Assembly: GCA_009617715.1 (NCBI GenBank)
Contig: VTFK01000266.1
Coordinates: 372,001 to 436,000, forward strand
DNA length: 64,000 nucleotides
DNA from: Plectrocnemia conspersa
Taxonomy: Eukaryota; Arthropoda; Insecta; Trichoptera; Polycentropodidae
Reading direction: 5' to 3'
Shown: positions 63,700 to 64,000 of the stretch, one piece after another
Position numbering within the stretch: position 1 is the first letter of the stretch
Layout of the letters: every line of letters begins with the position of its first letter
Program-made: the position numbers and the translations under genes
Notes under the pieces: model-generated
Databases searched by the model: none
What the model saw: only the letters and a program-made list of their open reading frames with translations
What the model was told of the DNA's origin: nothing

Positions 63700-64000
63700 T
63701 ATGCTTAATTGTAAAAAGGCAATTACTGGCCACACATGCACGGATTTGTCCGAGATGGATGTCCGGCGGACAAAACCGACCGTGTGTGGCGTGAAAAAAA
63801 ACACAGATGTGTCTGTCCGCCGTCTGTCCACTGTCCGTGCTCAAAACGAATGGATCAGACACGGACACGCAGATCCGAGCATCCGAGTGTGCGCGCGAAA
63901 ACGACTGTTTACAGAATTGTTGGGTAAAATCTGTTCCTTAAGTGATTTTATGACCCGGGCCATTTCCGCTCGCCTTTATTAATTTGTGTCAAAGTTGCCG
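63700..64000. repeat. GC-rich repeat end running off the window
   Basis: From about 63724 the sequence becomes GC-rich (CTGGCCACACATGCACGG onward, with repeated TGTCCG words). The last 85 bp are the reverse complement of part of the element at 43292-43733. It is the edge of a transposon copy continuing past the window; open frames here are incidental. Confidence 0.5.

Larger units (their letters stand above)
55800..64000. other. Gene-poor right flank
   Basis: 8.2 kb downstream of the array with no supportable gene or RNA. Mostly very AT-rich. It contains a Tigger-like MITE at 58631, a somewhat GC-richer stretch at 59130-59420 without a recognisable protein, a tandem duplication at 61036-61188, a GC-rich insertion with a 14-bp target duplication at 62218-62572, and a GC-rich repeat end from about 63700. 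Open frames at 56068-56274 and 56819-57088 (minus) look random. Confidence 0.5.

Noticed and set aside
63671..63982. Protein-coding gene at the right edge
   Set aside because: Open frames on both strands lie in a GC-rich repeat whose end matches the element at 43292-43733 in reverse.

Overview
This is a stretch of an AT-rich animal nuclear genome, almost certainly an arthropod and most likely an insect. The evidence is short GT-AG introns (about 50-75 bp) inside small exons, insect-type transposon debris (mariner, pogo/Tigger-like, Helitron, Penelope-like, Jockey/R1-like LINE and gypsy-like LTR remnants), long (TA)n tracts, and a host gene family typical of insects. The species cannot be named from the sequence.

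The centre of the window (about 5.8-55.8 kb) is a head-to-tail array of seven paralogous membrane-transporter genes, all on the + strand. They belong to the SLC17 branch of the major facilitator superfamily, the genes usually annotated in insects as 'putative inorganic phosphate cotransporter'. I call them A-G from left to right: A 5878-9544, B 11264-16446, C 17936-23950, D 25592-31343, E 39115-42236, F 44026-49006, G 49207-55799. Each was rebuilt exon by exon from splice sites. All seven share an 11-exon architecture with nearly identical exon lengths (16 or more, 134, 180, 139, 221, 150, 133, 125, 120, about 136 and 38-59 nt) and identical intron phases. Each encodes about 463-487 residues. 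Exon 1 in A-E carries only five codons plus one base, followed by a long first intron.

Gene G looks like a conventional SLC17 protein: it keeps an arginine in TM1 and another in TM4. Genes A-F form a diverged clade in which both positions are glycine, which suggests a change of substrate or coupling. B, C and D are the youngest group. They share a GC donor at intron 8, and C and D also share a shortened C-terminus, a conserved block in intron 1 and proximal promoter sequence. A GATA-type doublet (TTATCTTATC or close) sits about 103-115 bp upstream of the start codon of B, C, D and F, hinting at common, possibly gut-type, control. F carries a one-base excess at the exon 2/3 junction and may be damaged. 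F and G are only 200 bp apart.

The rest is AT-rich intergenic or intronic DNA with nested mobile-element debris. The main items are a TTAA-bounded element at 1705-4479 hosting (TA)n, LINE and Penelope-like fragments; several inverted-repeat MITE families, one with copies 30 kb apart; a Helitron helicase remnant between D and E; a degenerate mariner in C intron 1; a deleted LTR element in D intron 7; a minisatellite in F intron 5; and a GC-rich insertion with a perfect 14-bp target-site duplication near 62.2-62.6 kb. The last 8 kb (55.8-64 kb) holds no gene I can support.
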